Part shown: piece after piece, positions 22,644-22,987 of the stretch | How positions within the stretch are numbered: position 1 is the first letter of the stretch | How the letters are laid out: every line of letters begins with the position of its first letter | Origin: JAENVU01 sp031430375 | Lineage (GTDB): Bacteria; Actinomycetota; Acidimicrobiia; IMCC26256; JAENVU01 | Direction of reading: 5' to 3' | DNA length: 22,987 nucleotides | Assembly: GCA_031430375.1 (NCBI GenBank) | Contig: JANPBJ010000201.1 | Span: 1 to 22,987, forward strand | Made by a program: the position numbers and the translations under genes | The notes under the pieces: model-generated | The model's input: only the letters and a program-made list of their open reading frames with translations | Databases searched by the model: none | Told to the model about the DNA's origin: nothing

Positions 22644-22987
22644 GTGGGTTCGCTGGATGTGGACTTGGGTAGAGCCGAAGAGATGACTTCGCCGCAGTCC
22701 GGGCCACCGGCCGCCGACCTTGATCCCAACGTCGAGTATCCCGAGCTCCCGGCGATGTCCGGCCGCGACTTTCCCGGGAACGATCCACAGACCTGGTCGC
22801 TGTTCATCGAGTACCACCGCACGCCGGACCGCAGGCGGCGCAACGAGCTCATCGAGTGCCACCTGCAACTCGCCGACGGTTTGGCGCGCCGATACACGCG
22901 GCGGGGAGAGCCATTCGACGATCTCCGCCAAGTCGCCCTCGTGGGCCTCCTCAAGGCGGTCGAACGATTCGATCCCCGGCGCGGCCT
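22644..22987 (+). CDS. Second SigF-family sigma factor (partial, cut by window end)
   Basis: About 114 residues are present, beginning at GTG 22644, chosen because GGAGGAG (22628-22634) lies nine bases upstream. An in-frame ATG at 22683 is an alternative. After about 50 divergent residues, including a Pro-rich stretch, comes a sigma region 1.2/2.1 (TWSLFIEYHRTPDRRRRNELIECHLQLADGLARRYTRRGEPFDDLRQVALVGLLKAVERFDPRRG). Its last part is nearly identical to the corresponding stretch of the minus-strand sigma factor. The rest (regions 2.3-4) is beyond the window. It follows two small genes in what appears to be one SigF-type operon, so the first sigma factor may activate the second. No anti-sigma gene is seen beside it here. 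Confidence 0.85.
   Translation, partial: MGSLDVDLGRAEEMTSPQSGPPAADLDPNVEYPELPAMSGRDFPGNDPQTWSLFIEYHRTPDRRRRNELIECHLQLADGLARRYTRRGEPFDDLRQVALVGLLKAVERFDPRRG
22647..22672 (+). promoter_or_regulatory. Possible SigF-type promoter inside the start of the second sigma gene
   Basis: GGTTCG (22647-22652), a 14-bp spacer and GGGTAG (22667-22672) match the local pattern. Transcription would start near 22679, just before the in-frame ATG at 22683, giving a shorter near-leaderless form of the sigma factor. It lies within coding sequence and may be fortuitous. Confidence 0.35.

Noticed and set aside
1..22987. Mobile elements, CRISPR arrays, tRNA or rRNA
   Set aside because: No transposase motifs, direct-repeat/spacer pattern or recognisable RNA-gene sequence were seen on either strand.

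Overview
The window is GC-rich (roughly two thirds G+C by eye) with short gene gaps, many 1-4 bp start/stop overlaps, several apparently leaderless starts and a SigF/SigB-type stress sigma operon. Together with a TIGR03086 (mycothiol-type DinB-like) protein, this points to an actinobacterium; the mix of PhoX-like, EthD, P450 and acyl-CoA ligase genes would fit Acidimicrobiia, but that placement is inference. I saw no tRNA, rRNA, CRISPR array, transposase or insertion sequence.

Positions 1-9.5 kb hold assorted metabolic and envelope genes. In order they are an exported protein that ends inside a degenerate zincin-like motif, a Tat-exported PhoX-like protein, and a divergent pair (carboxymuconolactone-decarboxylase-like and alpha/beta hydrolase) whose start codons are only 22 bp apart and seem to share one symmetric -10 element. 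The hydrolase is coupled to a DAO-type FAD oxidoreductase. Then come a tandem 13-bp repeat, two membrane-anchored coiled-coil proteins with paralogous N-terminal regions (one fused to a GH43-like beta-propeller), an ApbE flavin transferase, and an aquaporin Z gene abutting an EthD-type gene.

Positions 9.5-19 kb hold what looks like a TetR-controlled catabolic locus. A large OYE-type FMN/FAD oxidoreductase diverges from a tetR-carotenoid oxygenase-secreted hydrolase operon. Two palindromic 15-bp sites, 21 bp apart, cover the tetR promoter. An unusual P450 converges on this operon. A 4CL-like acyl-CoA ligase, a heme-binding beta-barrel protein and a TIGR03086 protein follow on the plus strand. 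Oxidative cleavage, hydrolysis or reduction and CoA activation could form one degradation route for a hydrophobic alkene or aromatic substrate, but the substrate is unknown.

Positions 19-23 kb hold a general-stress module. A minus-strand operon encodes a zinc-ribbon protein, a degenerate RsbW-like anti-sigma factor, a SigF-family sigma factor and a small iron-permease-family membrane protein. It is flanked by small stress-type membrane/coiled-coil genes and, at the right edge, by a second SigF-family sigma gene cut by the window end. Five sites in this 3.7-kb stretch, on both strands, match a SigF-like promoter pattern G(G/T)TTnn-N14-GGG(T/C)An with the same 14-bp spacer. Three of them lie just upstream of genes. 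A frameshifted half-ferredoxin lies between the two halves of this module.

The main candidates for something undescribed are the compact two-sigma stress module with its zinc-ribbon partner, and the paired coiled-coil/propeller envelope proteins.
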